A stretch of 20,579 nt of DNA from Giardia muris (GCA_006247105.1 VDLU01000014.1:1-20579), one strand, 5' to 3'; shown: positions 7,760 through 19,326, counted from the stretch's first letter. Numbers and translations: made by a program. The notes: generated by a model from the letters alone, not told the origin.

Positions 7760-8620
7760 CGGGAAGGGTTCCCTCCCGTCTGGAATGATGAGCGTCGTCC
7801 CGGGCCCCATGGACCCACTACCTCTACTCGTGCCCTCGGGGGCCCGTTCGATCGTCCGTCCGATGACCCGTGGGGGCCTGAAAGTCCCATGCCGTGTCCG
7901 ATCTTCACCCTCTGAAGGATCCGTGAGGGACCCGATCGATGAAGGGGGCCCGCCCCGTGGGGGAGTCCCCGTCCATGGATATGAGGCCCGGGCCCCATAT
8001 GATGACCCGGATCCCCCTGATGACCCGGTCCATGTGGCCCGTATGAGGGGACGTGAAGGCCCCCTGGATCCTGTCCCGTGAGGACCGGACGGACCCCCGA
8101 CCGAAGGAACCCCCATCCGTATGATGGACCACACCCCCACCCATGAAGGTCCATGGACCTATGGGGGGAGGCCCCGTTCGTCTTGAAGGACCCCGTGAGG
8201 GCCCCGGGAGCCCCCGTCCCTCGTATGATGGAGCCATGACCCCCCGTACCCGTACGATGATCCCGTGAGGGCTTGGGCCCCCATTATAATCCCGTGAGGG
8301 TCCGGCCCGAGACCCCAGAGATTCAAGGGGACCCCACGGGGATCCCCTGGCCCCCGTGGACCTCCGTCCCGTTCATGGAGGACTCGAGGGGGACCTGTGA
8401 GGGTCGAGGGGGACCCCGGACCCCAATGGGGAAGATGGTCCCCCATCCCATTCGATGACCCACCCCCGAGGGGACCGTGGCCCCCCGAAGGCCCATCCAT
8501 ATGACCACATGGTCCGATGACCCGGATCCCTCGAAGGAGGGCGGGGGGGTCGGACCCCAGTCCCCGTCCCCCGATGGAGCCATGAGCCCCCCCGTGTGAG
8601 GGCCCACCCCGTGAGGGACC
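7760..8620. repeat. Degenerate TGAGG-type spacer repeats, second copy
   Basis: This is the cleanest copy of the zone described at 380-1200, without the homopolymer losses. Cores cgtgaggg, cgtatgatgg and gatgacccgg recur throughout in G- and C-run context. No gene is seen. Confidence 0.65.
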
Positions 8621-8859
8621 GGGCCCCCCGTCCCCGTTCATCTTGAAGGACTTCAAGGGCCCCATGGACCCAGGGGACCCCCGGGGACACCTCGAATGAC
8701 CCCTGGAGGGAAGGCCCCCGTGAGGACCCATGTGGACTCCCGGGCCAGGGCATGGACCCCCGATCCGTTCCGTGCCCAGGGGGACGGCCGTGGGCCCACG
8801 GGGGACCCCTGTACGACCCCCCGTTCGAGGGACCCGCGGACCCGCCCTCGCCCCTCCGG

Positions 8860-8926
8860 TCTTTTGATCTCGAGTCCGGATCCAAAATCCACTGTAACCG
8901 TTCCAAATCTGGTATCCTTCTGTAGG
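8860..8926 (-). other. AT-richer conserved island downstream of LSU, second copy
   Basis: Identical to 1452-1518, about 350 nt past the unit-2 LSU 3' end. Candidate 3' processing or termination region; the role is inferred from position only. Confidence 0.4.
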
Positions 8927-9006
8927 CCCCCGTACCCGGGCCTTCGACCCACGGGGGTCTGATCTCGCTTCAGGTCGATCCGGGCGGGGGACGCCCCCCC
9001 TTGGGG

Positions 9007-9277
9007 CCCTCACCCCCCCTGGTATGACCCTCGGCGCCTCAAGTCTCACCCCTCGGGGATGCCCCCTTACGACCGGGGGCCCTCACCCCCCTGGTCCCAC
9101 GACCGGAGGGGAGCCCTTCCCACCCCCCTGGTATGACGGGGGATGCCCTCACCCCCCTTCAGGTCTTCCTCGGGGCGGGGGGCCTCGCTTCCGGCCCCCC
9201 CTTCGGGTCTCACGACCCTCGGGGGGGTTGTTCCGGCCCTTCCCTCACCCCCTCAGGTCTTCGACCCTCGGGGGCTC
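9007..9277 (-). repeat. Degenerate C-rich direct repeats next to LSU, second copy
   Basis: These match 1597-1865 with a few one-base C- or G-run differences. The final repeat again runs directly into LSU sequence. Confidence 0.65.
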
Positions 9278-9554
9278 GGGGGAATGCCAACCCGAACCAA
9301 ACCTCAGGCGGTCGCAAGAAGCTCCACGCCGTACAGTAGGTCGGAGAAAAGGGTCGTCAACCCGGGCGAATCGAGGGGAAGCCCCTCAACCCATGCGAGT
9401 AGGTGGGATGGACACTTAGAGGCGTTCAGTGCTAGTCCCCCGAGCGCGACAGACCGGCACTGTCAAGTCAAACAACCGGGAGATCGGAGGCTCGCGACGG
9501 GTGTTCCTCTCGTACTGACCCGACGTACTGGACGCATGGAGATGGTCGGTAGGA

Positions 9555-9598
<44 letters not shown>

Positions 9599-9648
9599 CC
9601 TTAGACGGGTGAACAATCCGACGCTTCCGCACCGATGCATGCGGACGG

Positions 9649-9692
<44 letters not shown>

Positions 9693-9694
9693 GG

Positions 9695-9738
<44 letters not shown>

Positions 9739-10183
9739 TCACCTCCACGCTCGGATTACCGGAGCGGTTGAAGGATCGTTAGGCCACGCTTTCACGGCAA
9801 GTACCGGGACAGGGGGTACTAGTCAAGTAAGCTTATGCCCTTATGCTCCACGTGAGGTTTCCGACCTCACTGAGCTTACCATAGGACGCCTGCGGTGTGA
9901 TCTAGCAGGCGCGCCGCCCCAGCCAAACTCCCCATCCGACCGTGTGCCGATGTAAGTCGGTGAGTGGGATGGTGAACAACGTCAGGGTATCTCATGGAAG
10001 CGGCCTCCCCTGTATGCTGCACCGATGATCCCATCCCCCAGGATCGGATTGGAGTCAAGCTCAAAAGGGTCTTCTTGCCCCGCCGACCAACACCCGCCCG
10101 TTCCCGGGTCTGTAGGTTCACGGAGGCATGACTTGGGACAGTGGGATCCTCGTTGATCCATTCATGCACGTCGGAAATTACCC

Positions 10184-10235
<52 letters not shown>

Positions 10236-11961
10236 AGGGCTTGGATGAACCTCTTCATGGTGACGGTCATGGCACTGGGCAGAAATCACGTCGTGTACGC
10301 ATCCATGACGACTGGCACGACGCTATGTTGTTAGTAGACAGTCGGGATCCCTCGGTCCGTGCCGGTTCTGATCGATCAGAGCCACTCCTTCTCCCGAGGT
10401 TACGGAGCTAGTTTGCCGACTTCCCTGAGTCATGGTCTCTCCCGCCTAGAGGCTGATCACCTTGGAGTCCTGTTGCGGTTGTGGTACGATCAGGATGGGG
10501 GGGACACAACGGGTTTCATGGATGACCGAAGGGACATGTGATCCATCATGGCCATGCACGACCTGAAGTACTACTGGCCATGGGGGGACTGGGGTAGGAC
10601 GGGATGACTCCCACCATGTGCTTCGTTCATGTACCGTTGTGAAAGGATGTCACCAAGACCCCATCATACCACCGGGATGTTAACCGGTCAGCCCTATCGT
10701 CCTGTGAGGATGACCCCATGGTACGGCGTACACCATCGGACTTAGGATCGTGTCACCCGTATCTGATCGACAGGGATACGGAACCCATCTCCACGTCAGG
10801 CCTCCAGATGGAGTAATGGCTACTACTACCGAGATCAGCAATCATGACTCGATCCACCACGTGTCACCCCATGGCTTCGACTCGATCATGACGACCTCCT
10901 ACCCGAGACACATCTCGGTCGGGTTCCGATCGTATGCTTCGGCGTGTTCCATTTTCCGGGCCCCTCGATTCGGCTGGTGGGTTGTTACACACTCCTTAGA
11001 GGCTTCCTACTGTTAAGGCCACCTTCCAGCTGTCACGATCGACGGACACCGTTTGATCGAGCATACACTTCCACACCTTCCCCCGACTGTCGGTTCATCC
11101 CGTCTTGCCCGTCCTGCTTACCAGGAGAGGCCCACTCGACATCAACACTGTTGAGGGGGCCCACACAAGTTGGCCCCGCTCCACCCTTGTTCATGGTTCG
11201 AGGGGTGGATAAGGAGTGACCTCCCTACTCCCACCGATCGTGGCCTTACCTAGGGCAGCTGTTCATGATGTCGGCTATCCTGGGAGACATTTCGGAGGTA
11301 ACCAGCTACCAGGTGGTTCGATGAGTCTTTCGCCCCTACACTCAACTCGACCGAGCGATTTGCACGTCAGCACCGGGATGGGCCTCCACCAGGCTTTCGT
11401 CTGGCTTCACCCTGGTCAAGTGTAGATCACCACCTTTCGGGTCTAGGACCGATCGCTCTGCCCTTGTAAGGGGCCCCTTGAAGTCTTGACTTCCCTTTGC
11501 CACATGACTCGCGATCGGTCCTAACTCCTCGGTCCGTGTTTCGAGACGGGCCCGACCAATCGATCATCGACAGGTCGGGAGTCGCCTCCCGGGTTCAGGG
11601 TCTTTTGACGTGCCTGGGTCGGCATCCTTCTCACCTTTCGTTCGCACTACTTGGTCCTCTATCGGTCTCGGGGCGGTATTTAGCCTTAGAAGGGTACCAC
11701 CTCCTCTTCCCTCTACACTCTCAAGCAGAGGTACTCGTCGTTGGGGTTGTGTCCATCCCTACGGGACTGGCACCCTCCTTGGTGTGGGTTTCAACCCATC
11801 TTCGGGTTTAGGACATCCCCCCAGTCCTCACAACGCTCATCGCTTCGAGGTCGGACTACTCCTGGATCGCTCGCCGCTAATCAAGGAATCCCGGTTGGTG
11901 TCTTCTCCTGGGCGTACTGATATGCTTAAGTTCCACCCGTCATCTTCATCGGAGTGGGGGG
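9278..11961 (-). rRNA. Large subunit (28S-like) rRNA, unit 2
   Basis: This second complete LSU copy appears identical to unit 1 across the whole gene, at an offset of 7,411 bp. The sarcin-ricin loop is at 9503-9516, the helix 69 CUCUCUUAAGGUAGC segment at 10197-10211, and the 5' AACUUAAGCAUAUCA motif near 11918-11932. Sequence identity between copies indicates recent homogenisation. End placement carries the same 20-30 nt uncertainty as unit 1. Confidence 0.95.
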
Positions 11962-12017
11962 GATCCTCATCTCATTCCCCATCGTTCAACCCCTCGAACA
12001 ACCCAGTTCGTAGATCA
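11962..12017 (-). other. ITS2, unit 2
   Basis: A spacer of about 56 nt between 5.8S and LSU. It matches unit 1 except that the G-run on the plus strand at the LSU edge has 7 bases rather than 8. Confidence 0.7.
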
Positions 12018-12134
12018 CCCCACCACCCCGATGATCCATTCGAAGATCGATGTCACGTGCTTGGACCACATCGAGTATCGTCGTCAGCCACGTCCTTCAT
12101 CGTCCCCCGAGCCAAGGCATCCACCGGGTCGCGT
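12018..12134 (-). rRNA. 5.8S rRNA, unit 2
   Basis: Identical to the unit-1 5.8S copy, including the GGAUGCCUUGGCUC and GAUGAAGGACGUGGC hallmarks and the UCAUCGGGG segment that can pair with the LSU 5' end. Ends are approximate. Confidence 0.88.
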
Positions 12135-12173
12135 CATCTCATTGCCTTCATCCTCGTACCTTCCCTCTCGATG
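12135..12173 (-). other. ITS1, unit 2
   Basis: A spacer of about 39 nt between SSU and 5.8S, identical to unit 1. Confidence 0.75.
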
Positions 12174-13602
12174 GATCCATCCGCAGGTTCACCTACGGAT
12201 ACCTTGTTACGACTTCTCCTTCCTCCAAGCCTCGCGGTTCGTCCCTGTTCGGTTCATCCCTCCCAGGAGCTCGCCAGAAGACCCAGTCGGTAGGAGCGAC
12301 GGGCGGTGTGTACAAGGGGCAGGGACGTATCCGGCGTAGATTGATGACCTACGCCTACTAGACATTCCAGGTTCACGAGGACGTTCCAGTCCACGATCCC
12401 AACCACGTGGGGGTTTGATCTCATCAAGCTTCACAACTCGACGTGGTTTCATCCCCACAGTGTAGTACGCGTGCAGCCCAGGGCGTCTAAGGGCATCACA
12501 GACCTGTTATCGCCCCACCTTCCTCCAATTCACCATTGGCGGTCCCATCCAGGTTAGGGTCTCGCTCGTTGTCGCAGTCAAGCAGACGGCTCAAGCCACG
12601 GGCTGTGAACGGCCATGCACCACCACTCGTACGATCACGAAGGTCCTCTCAACCGTCGATCCTCCGTACGTCTGGGCCTGGTAAGGTGTTCGCGTTGAGT
12701 CAAATTGAGCCGCAGACTCCACGTCTGGTGGTACCCCTCCGTCAATGCCTTCAAGTTCCAGCCTTGCGGCCATACTCCCCCCAGAGCCCGTACCCTGATC
12801 GGTTTCCCTTCGATCCTGACGACCTGGCCAGTCTCTCGGTGGCATCGTTTACGCCCGGGAATACGGTGGTGTCTAATCGCCTTCTCGCCCCCGGGCTTCG
12901 TCCTGGTTCGACTGATATGGTCTTGGCAAGTGCCTACGCCTTTGTCTGTCTTGGTCGGATCATCCTATTTCACCCGTCCCCCACCAATACACATGCCCTT
13001 ACCCATTCACCTTCATGTCCGTCCCGGGCTTTCTCGTACTCACTCCCGCCTTAAGCGCTCCTCTTTCCTCCCGGCTGGACGTCTCGACTCCGGACGTTTT
13101 AACTGCAACAGCGCCGTACGACGCCTGCCGAGCTGGAATTACCGCGGCTGCTGGCACCAGACCTTTCCCTCGACTTGTGCTGGGGTCATCTACCCCCCAG
13201 TCTTCCCATTTCATGGGATCCCCCGTTGCTGCCTCACGCCTTCACGCATTGGGCAAGTTCCGCGCCTGCTGCCGTCCTTGGATGTACGGGCCGTCTCTCA
13301 GGCCCGTTCTCCGGAGTCAAACCCTGATCCTCCGCCAGGCATCATCCCCTCCGTAGACCACTACTCTACCGACTAGGTAATACCTCGGAACCTCATCCGG
13401 GCATTCGCTCCATCGCGTGCTTTCCTTCCCCGCTCTTGAGCACTCGTCTTGGCGCTGGGTTGCCAGCGGTATCCGTCTAGCCTTCACCCCCGGTCAGACT
13501 CGTACCGTTGTACCGAGCCGTCCGCCACTTCATACCTCGTGTCCGCTTGCATGGCTTTTGTCCTTGGGGGTAGCGTAGTACTCCGGCAGGATCAACCGGA
13601 TG
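12174..13602 (-). rRNA. Small subunit (18S-like) rRNA, unit 2
   Basis: This second complete SSU copy is 1,429 nt and appears identical to unit 1 at an offset of 7,410 bp. It starts CAUCCGGUUGAUCCUGCCGG at 13602 and ends CCUGCGGAUGGAUC at 12174. The 530 loop lies at 13139-13157 and the decoding-site segment at 12298-12315. Confidence 0.97.
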
Positions 13603-13719
13603 GTCTGTCGATCGGTCGATCCGTCCGTTGTGGGCCGGCCCTTCCGTCCTCTCGTCGTACGATCCACACTCGTCGTCGGGTGGGTCTTCTCGTCCCGGTC
13701 CGGCCTCGTCGTGCCTTCC

Positions 13720-13830
13720 CTATAGTAGCCGAAAATCGGCCTCCATCTTTGGGCCACTTATTGAAGGTCTCTAGGTGGGGGTTGTGGTCCTTCTTCCCCA
13801 GCTCACTCCCCTCCCTGCGACGGCACTTCG
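13720..13830 (-). repeat. 5' leader repeat element A (unit 2)
   Basis: Identical in layout to 6310-6420, with the perfect gccga-aaa-tcggc stem. It lies about 117 bp upstream of the unit-2 SSU start. Confidence 0.75.
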
Positions 13831-13893
13831 TTCAGGACCGGGCGAGGGGGGGAGGGAGGAAGACCGAGGGGGGAGGGGGCCGTTCGGAGGGGG

Positions 13894-14039
13894 CCTCCTC
13901 CCCGTCCGATTTGGGGGCCTCTCGCCCCTCCCCCCGTTCGATTTGAGGGGGGGCGGGCCCTGGAGCCCTCCTCCCCGTCCGATTTGGGGGCCTCTCGCCC
14001 CTCCCCCCGTCCGATTTGAGGGGGGGCGGGCCCTCGGCC
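13894..14039. repeat. Tandem duplication in 5' leader, period 73
   Basis: Two units start at 13894 and 13967. The first carries one extra C in a C-run compared with 6484-6555. Confidence 0.9.
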
Positions 14040-14081
14040 GGCCTCGCCCCTTCGGGCCCCCGGGCCCCGGCCTCCTGGCCC

Positions 14082-14182
14082 CTACAGTAGCGGAAAGTCG
14101 GCCTCCACCTTTCGTCCACTTATTGAGGGTCCCCAGGTGACCCCTCCGATCCTTCTCCTCCCCGCCCCGCGGCAGCACTTCG
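14082..14182 (-). repeat. 5' leader repeat element B (unit 2)
   Basis: Same as 6671-6771, starting ctacagtagcgg, with the same stem mismatch, so the divergence between A, B and C predates the copying of the rDNA unit. Confidence 0.75.
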
Positions 14183-14218
14183 TCCCCCGTCCCCCGGGGC
14201 CCGGCCTTCCTCCTTCCC

Positions 14219-14259
14219 CTATAGTAGCCGAAAGTCGGCCTCCATCTTTCGTGCACTTT
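14219..14259 (-). repeat. 5' leader repeat element C, shortened (unit 2)
   Basis: Same as 6808-6848, with the perfect gccga-aag-tcggc stem and loss of similarity after cacttt. Confidence 0.75.
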
Positions 14260-14540
14260 CTGCTCGATTTTAGGTGTAAGTTGGTGTCCGAAGTCGAGTT
14301 TCAAAAAATGGCCCACCAGGCCTCGACCCGTCCCCGGCCCAGGAGCGTCCCGGGAGCCCCCCGACCCCCCAAAGATCGCTCATAGGCCCCCACAAGGCCC
14401 TTAGGTGGCCCCTCCATCCCTCTCGACCCGTCCCCAAGGATGACCCCATGCAAGTCTCCTGCCATCCCCACGACCCCCACGGCCCTCCCACTGCGTGCAC
14501 AGTCACGTAACACCGTCGAAAGGGTGCAGGGGGGACGGGA

Positions 14541-14552
14541 GTCCCATGGGAC
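14541..14552. other. 12-bp perfect palindrome, second copy
   Basis: gtcccatgggac, conserved with 7129-7140 at the same distance from the AT-rich palindrome. Confidence 0.5.
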
Positions 14553-14589
14553 GAGATGATGGATCGAACCCTCTATTGTCCGGGATTCC

Positions 14590-14621
14590 CCTGGATTTTC
14601 ATTAGTAAATATTAATCCAGG
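14590..14621 (-). promoter_or_regulatory. AT-rich palindrome, candidate RNA polymerase I promoter (unit 2)
   Basis: Exact copy of 7178-7209: arms cctggatt and aatccagg around an AT core, about 988 bp upstream of the unit-2 SSU start. Role inferred from position and composition. Confidence 0.35.
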
Positions 14622-14883
14622 AGGATCTGGAGACCTGGGGGTTGGGGGGACGAGTCAGACGGATGTGGGAGAGGGCTCCCCGACGTGGTAGAGGGATGGG
14701 GGGGAGTGTGTGCAGGCGTGGGGAGGGCTGAGGGAGGAAGGGGGGAGGCCTGAGAGGGGGGCCACGAGGTGATTCAAGAGGAGTCAGGGGGGCATGGGGG
14801 GGCATGAGGGGGCATGAGGATCCATGAGGATCCATGAGAGGGGCCAGGGGGATCCACGAGAGGAGTGGGGGGGCTGGGGACGC
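14622..14883. repeat. G-rich purine tract with G-quadruplex potential, second copy
   Basis: Matches 7210-7471 with only G-run length changes (for example near 14757-14815). The plus strand carries dense runs of 4-7 G. Confidence 0.8.
14816..14835. repeat. 10-bp minisatellite, 2 copies (third site)
   Basis: Two perfect copies of gaggatccat, as at 7404-7423. Confidence 0.93.
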
Positions 14884-15032
14884 GATGAGAGCGATGAGAG
14901 ATGACGGGGGACGATAAGAGATGATAAGAGACGATAAGGGACACGAGACACGATAAGGGACGATAATAAGTGATGAGAGGTGATGAGAGACGCGGGAGAT
15001 GCGAGAGATGCGAGGGACACGGAGACGCGGGC
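14884..15032. repeat. Purine-rich degenerate minisatellite, third copy
   Basis: Same block as 88-236 and 7472-7620. Confidence 0.8.
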
Positions 15033-15169
15033 CGCCCGGGGACGCAGACACGCCCAGTCAGTGGCCGGTGCCCACAGTGGCCTCGCCCTTCGGGCCGCCC
15101 CTTCGGTCCCCCTCTGAGGGGGCCCGTCGCTTCGGCGCCCCTCCGGTCCTAAACTTGAATGAAGGAGAA

Positions 15170-15920
15170 AGCGGGAAGGGTTCCCTCCCGTCTGGAATGA
15201 TGAGCGTCGTCCCGGGCCCCATGGACCCACTACCTCTACTCGTGCCCTCGGGGGCCCGTTCGATCGTCCGTCCGATGACCCGTGGGGGCCTGAAAGTCCC
15301 ATGATAGCCCGTGTCCGATCTTCACCCTCTGAAGGATCCGTGAGGGACCCGATCGATGAAGGGGGCCCGCCCCGTGGGGGAGTCCCCGTCCATGGATATG
15401 AGGCCCGGGCCCCATATGATGACCCGGATCCCCCTGATGACCCGGTCCATGTGGCCCGTATGAGGGGACGTGAAGGCCCCCTGGATCCTGTCCCGTGAGG
15501 ACCGGACGGACCCCCGACCGAAGGAACCCCCATCCGTATGATGGACCACCCCCCCACCCATGAAGGTCCATGGACCTGTGGGGCGTGGATCTGGGTCCCC
15601 GCTCGAGACCCCCAGAGATTCAAGGGGGAGTCGGACCCCACGGGAATCCCCTGTTCGGCCCGGGCCCAGGAGACCCTCTGAAGGCCCCATGTGACCCCGT
15701 TCATGGAGGACTCGAGGGGGACCCCACGGGCTATGGAAGGGGGGAAGATAGTCCCCCATCCCATTCGATGACCCACCCCCGAGGGGACCGTGACCCCCCG
15801 GAAGGCCCATCCATATGACCACATGGTCCGATGACCCGGCCCCCTCGAAGGAGGGCGGGGGGGTCGGACCCCAGTCCCCGATGGAGCCATGAGTCCCCCC
15901 CGTGTGAGGGCCCACCCCGT
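15170..15920. repeat. Degenerate TGAGG-type spacer repeats, third copy with variant block
   Basis: Matches 7760-8620 except for a 5-nt insertion at about 15304 and a divergent stretch at 15578-15750 that retains only short islands of similarity (cagagattcaaggg, ttcatggaggactcgaggg). No gene is seen, although this copy happens to hold the longest open frame in the window. Confidence 0.65.
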
Positions 15921-16167
15921 GAGGGACCGGGCCCCCCGTCCCCGTTCATCTTGAAGGACTTCAAGGGCCCCATGGACCCAGGGGACCCCCGGGGACACCT
16001 CGAATGACCCCTGGAGGGAAGGCCCCCGTGAGGACCCATGTGGACTCCCGGGCCAGGGCATGGACCCCCGATCCGTTCCGTGCCCAGGGGGACGGCCGTG
16101 GGCCCACGGGGGACCCCTGTACGACCCCCCGTTCGAGGGACCCGCGGACCCGCCCTCGCCCCTCCGG

Positions 16168-16234
16168 TCTTTTGATCTCGAGTCCGGATCCAAAATCCAC
16201 TGTAACCGTTCCAAATCTGGTATCCTTCTGTAGG
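16168..16234 (-). other. AT-richer conserved island downstream of LSU, third copy
   Basis: Identical to 1452-1518 and 8860-8926, despite the divergence a few hundred bases away in this spacer. Confidence 0.4.
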
Positions 16235-16314
16235 CCCCCGTACCCGGGCCTTCGACCCACGGGGGTCTGATCTCGCTTCAGGTCGATCCGGGCGGGGGAC
16301 GCCCCCCCTTGGGG

Positions 16315-16585
16315 CCCTCACCCCCCCTGGTATGACCCTCGGCGCCTCAAGTCTCACCCCTCGGGGATGCCCCCTTACGACCGGGGGCCCTCACCCCCCT
16401 GGTCCCACGACCGGAGGGGAGCCCTTCCCACCCCCCTGGTATGACGGGGGATGCCCTCACCCCCCTTCAGGTCTTCCTCGGGGCGGGGGGCCTCGCTTCC
16501 GGCCCCCCCTTCGGGTCTCACGACCCTCGGGGGGGTTGTTCCGGCCCTTCCCTCACCCCCTCAGGTCTTCGACCCTCGGGGGCTC
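16315..16585 (-). repeat. Degenerate C-rich direct repeats next to LSU, third copy
   Basis: Matches 9007-9277 apart from single-base run-length changes, such as 6 rather than 5 G at 16586-16591 across the LSU boundary. Confidence 0.65.
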
Positions 16586-16863
16586 GGGGGGAATGCCAAC
16601 CCGAACCAAACCTCAGGCGGTCGCAAGAAGCTCCACGCCGTACAGTAGGTCGGAGAAAAGGGTCGTCAACCCGGGCGAATCGAGGGGAAGCCCCTCAACC
16701 CATGCGAGTAGGTGGGATGGACACTTAGAGGCGTTCAGTGCTAGTCCCCCGAGCGCGACAGACCGGCACTGTCAAGTCAAACAACCGGGAGATCGGAGGC
16801 TCGCGACGGGTGTTCCTCTCGTACTGACCCGACGTACTGGACGCATGGAGATGGTCGGTAGGA

Positions 16864-16907
<44 letters not shown>

Positions 16908-16957
16908 CCTTAGACGGGTGAACAATCCGACGCTTCCGCACCGATGCATGCGGACGG

Positions 16958-17001
<44 letters not shown>

Positions 17002-17003
17002 GG

Positions 17004-17047
<44 letters not shown>

Positions 17048-17492
17048 TCACCTCCACGCTCGGATTACCGGAGCGGTTGAAGGATCGTTAGGCCACGCTT
17101 TCACGGCAAGTACCGGGACAGGGGGTACTAGTCAAGTAAGCTTATGCCCTTATGCTCCACGTGAGGTTTCCGACCTCACTGAGCTTACCATAGGACGCCT
17201 GCGGTGTGATCTAGCAGGCGCGCCGCCCCAGCCAAACTCCCCATCCGACCGTGTGCCGATGTAAGTCGGTGAGTGGGATGGTGAACAACGTCAGGGTATC
17301 TCATGGAAGCGGCCTCCCCTGTATGCTGCACCGATGATCCCATCCCCCAGGATCGGATTGGAGTCAAGCTCAAAAGGGTCTTCTTGCCCCGCCGACCAAC
17401 ACCCGCCCGTTCCCGGGTCTGTAGGTTCACGGAGGCATGACTTGGGACAGTGGGATCCTCGTTGATCCATTCATGCACGTCGGAAATTACCC

Positions 17493-17544
<52 letters not shown>

Positions 17545-19270
17545 AGGGCTTGGATGAACCTCTTCATGGTGACGGTCATGGCACTGGGCAGAAATCACGT
17601 CGTGTACGCATCCATGACGACTGGCACGACGCTATGTTGTTAGTAGACAGTCGGGATCCCTCGGTCCGTGCCGGTTCTGATCGATCAGAGCCACTCCTTC
17701 TCCCGAGGTTACGGAGCTAGTTTGCCGACTTCCCTGAGTCATGGTCTCTCCCGCCTAGAGGCTGATCACCTTGGAGTCCTGTTGCGGTTGTGGTACGATC
17801 AGGATGGGGGGGACACAACGGGTTTCATGGATGACCGAAGGGACATGTGATCCATCATGGCCATGCACGACCTGAAGTACTACTGGCCATGGGGGGACTG
17901 GGGTAGGACGGGATGACTCCCACCATGTGCTTCGTTCATGTACCGTTGTGAAAGGATGTCACCAAGACCCCATCATACCACCGGGATGTTAACCGGTCAG
18001 CCCTATCGTCCTGTGAGGATGACCCCATGGTACGGCGTACACCATCGGACTTAGGATCGTGTCACCCGTATCTGATCGACAGGGATACGGAACCCATCTC
18101 CACGTCAGGCCTCCAGATGGAGTAATGGCTACTACTACCGAGATCAGCAATCATGACTCGATCCACCACGTGTCACCCCATGGCTTCGACTCGATCATGA
18201 CGACCTCCTACCCGAGACACATCTCGGTCGGGTTCCGATCGTATGCTTCGGCGTGTTCCATTTTCCGGGCCCCTCGATTCGGCTGGTGGGTTGTTACACA
18301 CTCCTTAGAGGCTTCCTACTGTTAAGGCCACCTTCCAGCTGTCACGATCGACGGACACCGTTTGATCGAGCATACACTTCCACACCTTCCCCCGACTGTC
18401 GGTTCATCCCGTCTTGCCCGTCCTGCTTACCAGGAGAGGCCCACTCGACATCAACACTGTTGAGGGGGCCCACACAAGTTGGCCCCGCTCCACCCTTGTT
18501 CATGGTTCGAGGGGTGGATAAGGAGTGACCTCCCTACTCCCACCGATCGTGGCCTTACCTAGGGCAGCTGTTCATGATGTCGGCTATCCTGGGAGACATT
18601 TCGGAGGTAACCAGCTACCAGGTGGTTCGATGAGTCTTTCGCCCCTACACTCAACTCGACCGAGCGATTTGCACGTCAGCACCGGGATGGGCCTCCACCA
18701 GGCTTTCGTCTGGCTTCACCCTGGTCAAGTGTAGATCACCACCTTTCGGGTCTAGGACCGATCGCTCTGCCCTTGTAAGGGGCCCCTTGAAGTCTTGACT
18801 TCCCTTTGCCACATGACTCGCGATCGGTCCTAACTCCTCGGTCCGTGTTTCGAGACGGGCCCGACCAATCGATCATCGACAGGTCGGGAGTCGCCTCCCG
18901 GGTTCAGGGTCTTTTGACGTGCCTGGGTCGGCATCCTTCTCACCTTTCGTTCGCACTACTTGGTCCTCTATCGGTCTCGGGGCGGTATTTAGCCTTAGAA
19001 GGGTACCACCTCCTCTTCCCTCTACACTCTCAAGCAGAGGTACTCGTCGTTGGGGTTGTGTCCATCCCTACGGGACTGGCACCCTCCTTGGTGTGGGTTT
19101 CAACCCATCTTCGGGTTTAGGACATCCCCCCAGTCCTCACAACGCTCATCGCTTCGAGGTCGGACTACTCCTGGATCGCTCGCCGCTAATCAAGGAATCC
19201 CGGTTGGTGTCTTCTCCTGGGCGTACTGATATGCTTAAGTTCCACCCGTCATCTTCATCGGAGTGGGGGG
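16586..19270 (-). rRNA. Large subunit (28S-like) rRNA, unit 3
   Basis: This third complete LSU copy lies at an offset of 14,720 bp from unit 1 and appears identical to it. The sarcin-ricin loop is at 16812-16825, helix 69 CUCUCUUAAGGUAGC at 17506-17520, and the 5' AACUUAAGCAUAUCA motif near 19227-19241. Confidence 0.95.
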
Positions 19271-19326
19271 GATCCTCATCTCATTCCCCATCGTTCAACC
19301 CCTCGAACAACCCAGTTCGTAGATCA
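19271..19326 (-). other. ITS2, unit 3
   Basis: A spacer of about 56 nt with the 7-base G-run at the LSU edge, as in unit 2. Confidence 0.7.

Larger units (their letters stand above)
6193..9277 (-). other. Complete rDNA intergenic spacer between units 1 and 2
   Basis: About 3,085 bp separate the unit-1 SSU 5' end from the unit-2 LSU 3' end. The right part serves as the unit-2 3' side and the left part as the unit-1 5' leader and promoter side. The plus strand is pyrimidine-rich from 6193 to about 7080 and purine-rich from about 7105 to 7620. The switch holds the best promoter candidate. No protein gene, tRNA or 5S gene was recognised by eye. Confidence 0.92.
13603..16585 (-). other. Complete rDNA intergenic spacer between units 2 and 3
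   Basis: About 2,983 bp, roughly 100 bp shorter than the spacer at 6193-9277. Most of it matches that spacer closely, but 15578-15750 is a divergent block that replaces about 279 bp of the other version. No protein gene, tRNA or 5S gene was recognised. Confidence 0.92.

Noticed and set aside
6193..9277. 5S rRNA or tRNA genes inside the spacer
   Set aside because: No A-box/B-box arrangement, cloverleaf-like segment or 5S internal control region was recognisable by eye. A tRNAscan-SE and Rfam search would settle this.
11610..12293. A 227-codon plus-strand open frame, repeated at 18919-19602
   Set aside because: It runs antisense through LSU, ITS2, 5.8S, ITS1 and SSU. The unit-1 version is frame-shifted by the G-run change.
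14784..16214. A 476-codon open frame on the minus strand of the unit-3 spacer, the longest in the window
   Set aside because: It exists only because this spacer copy happens to lack stops. Equivalent frames in the other two spacers are broken into different pieces. Composition is dominated by G, P, R and S from GC-rich repeats, with no recognisable domain.
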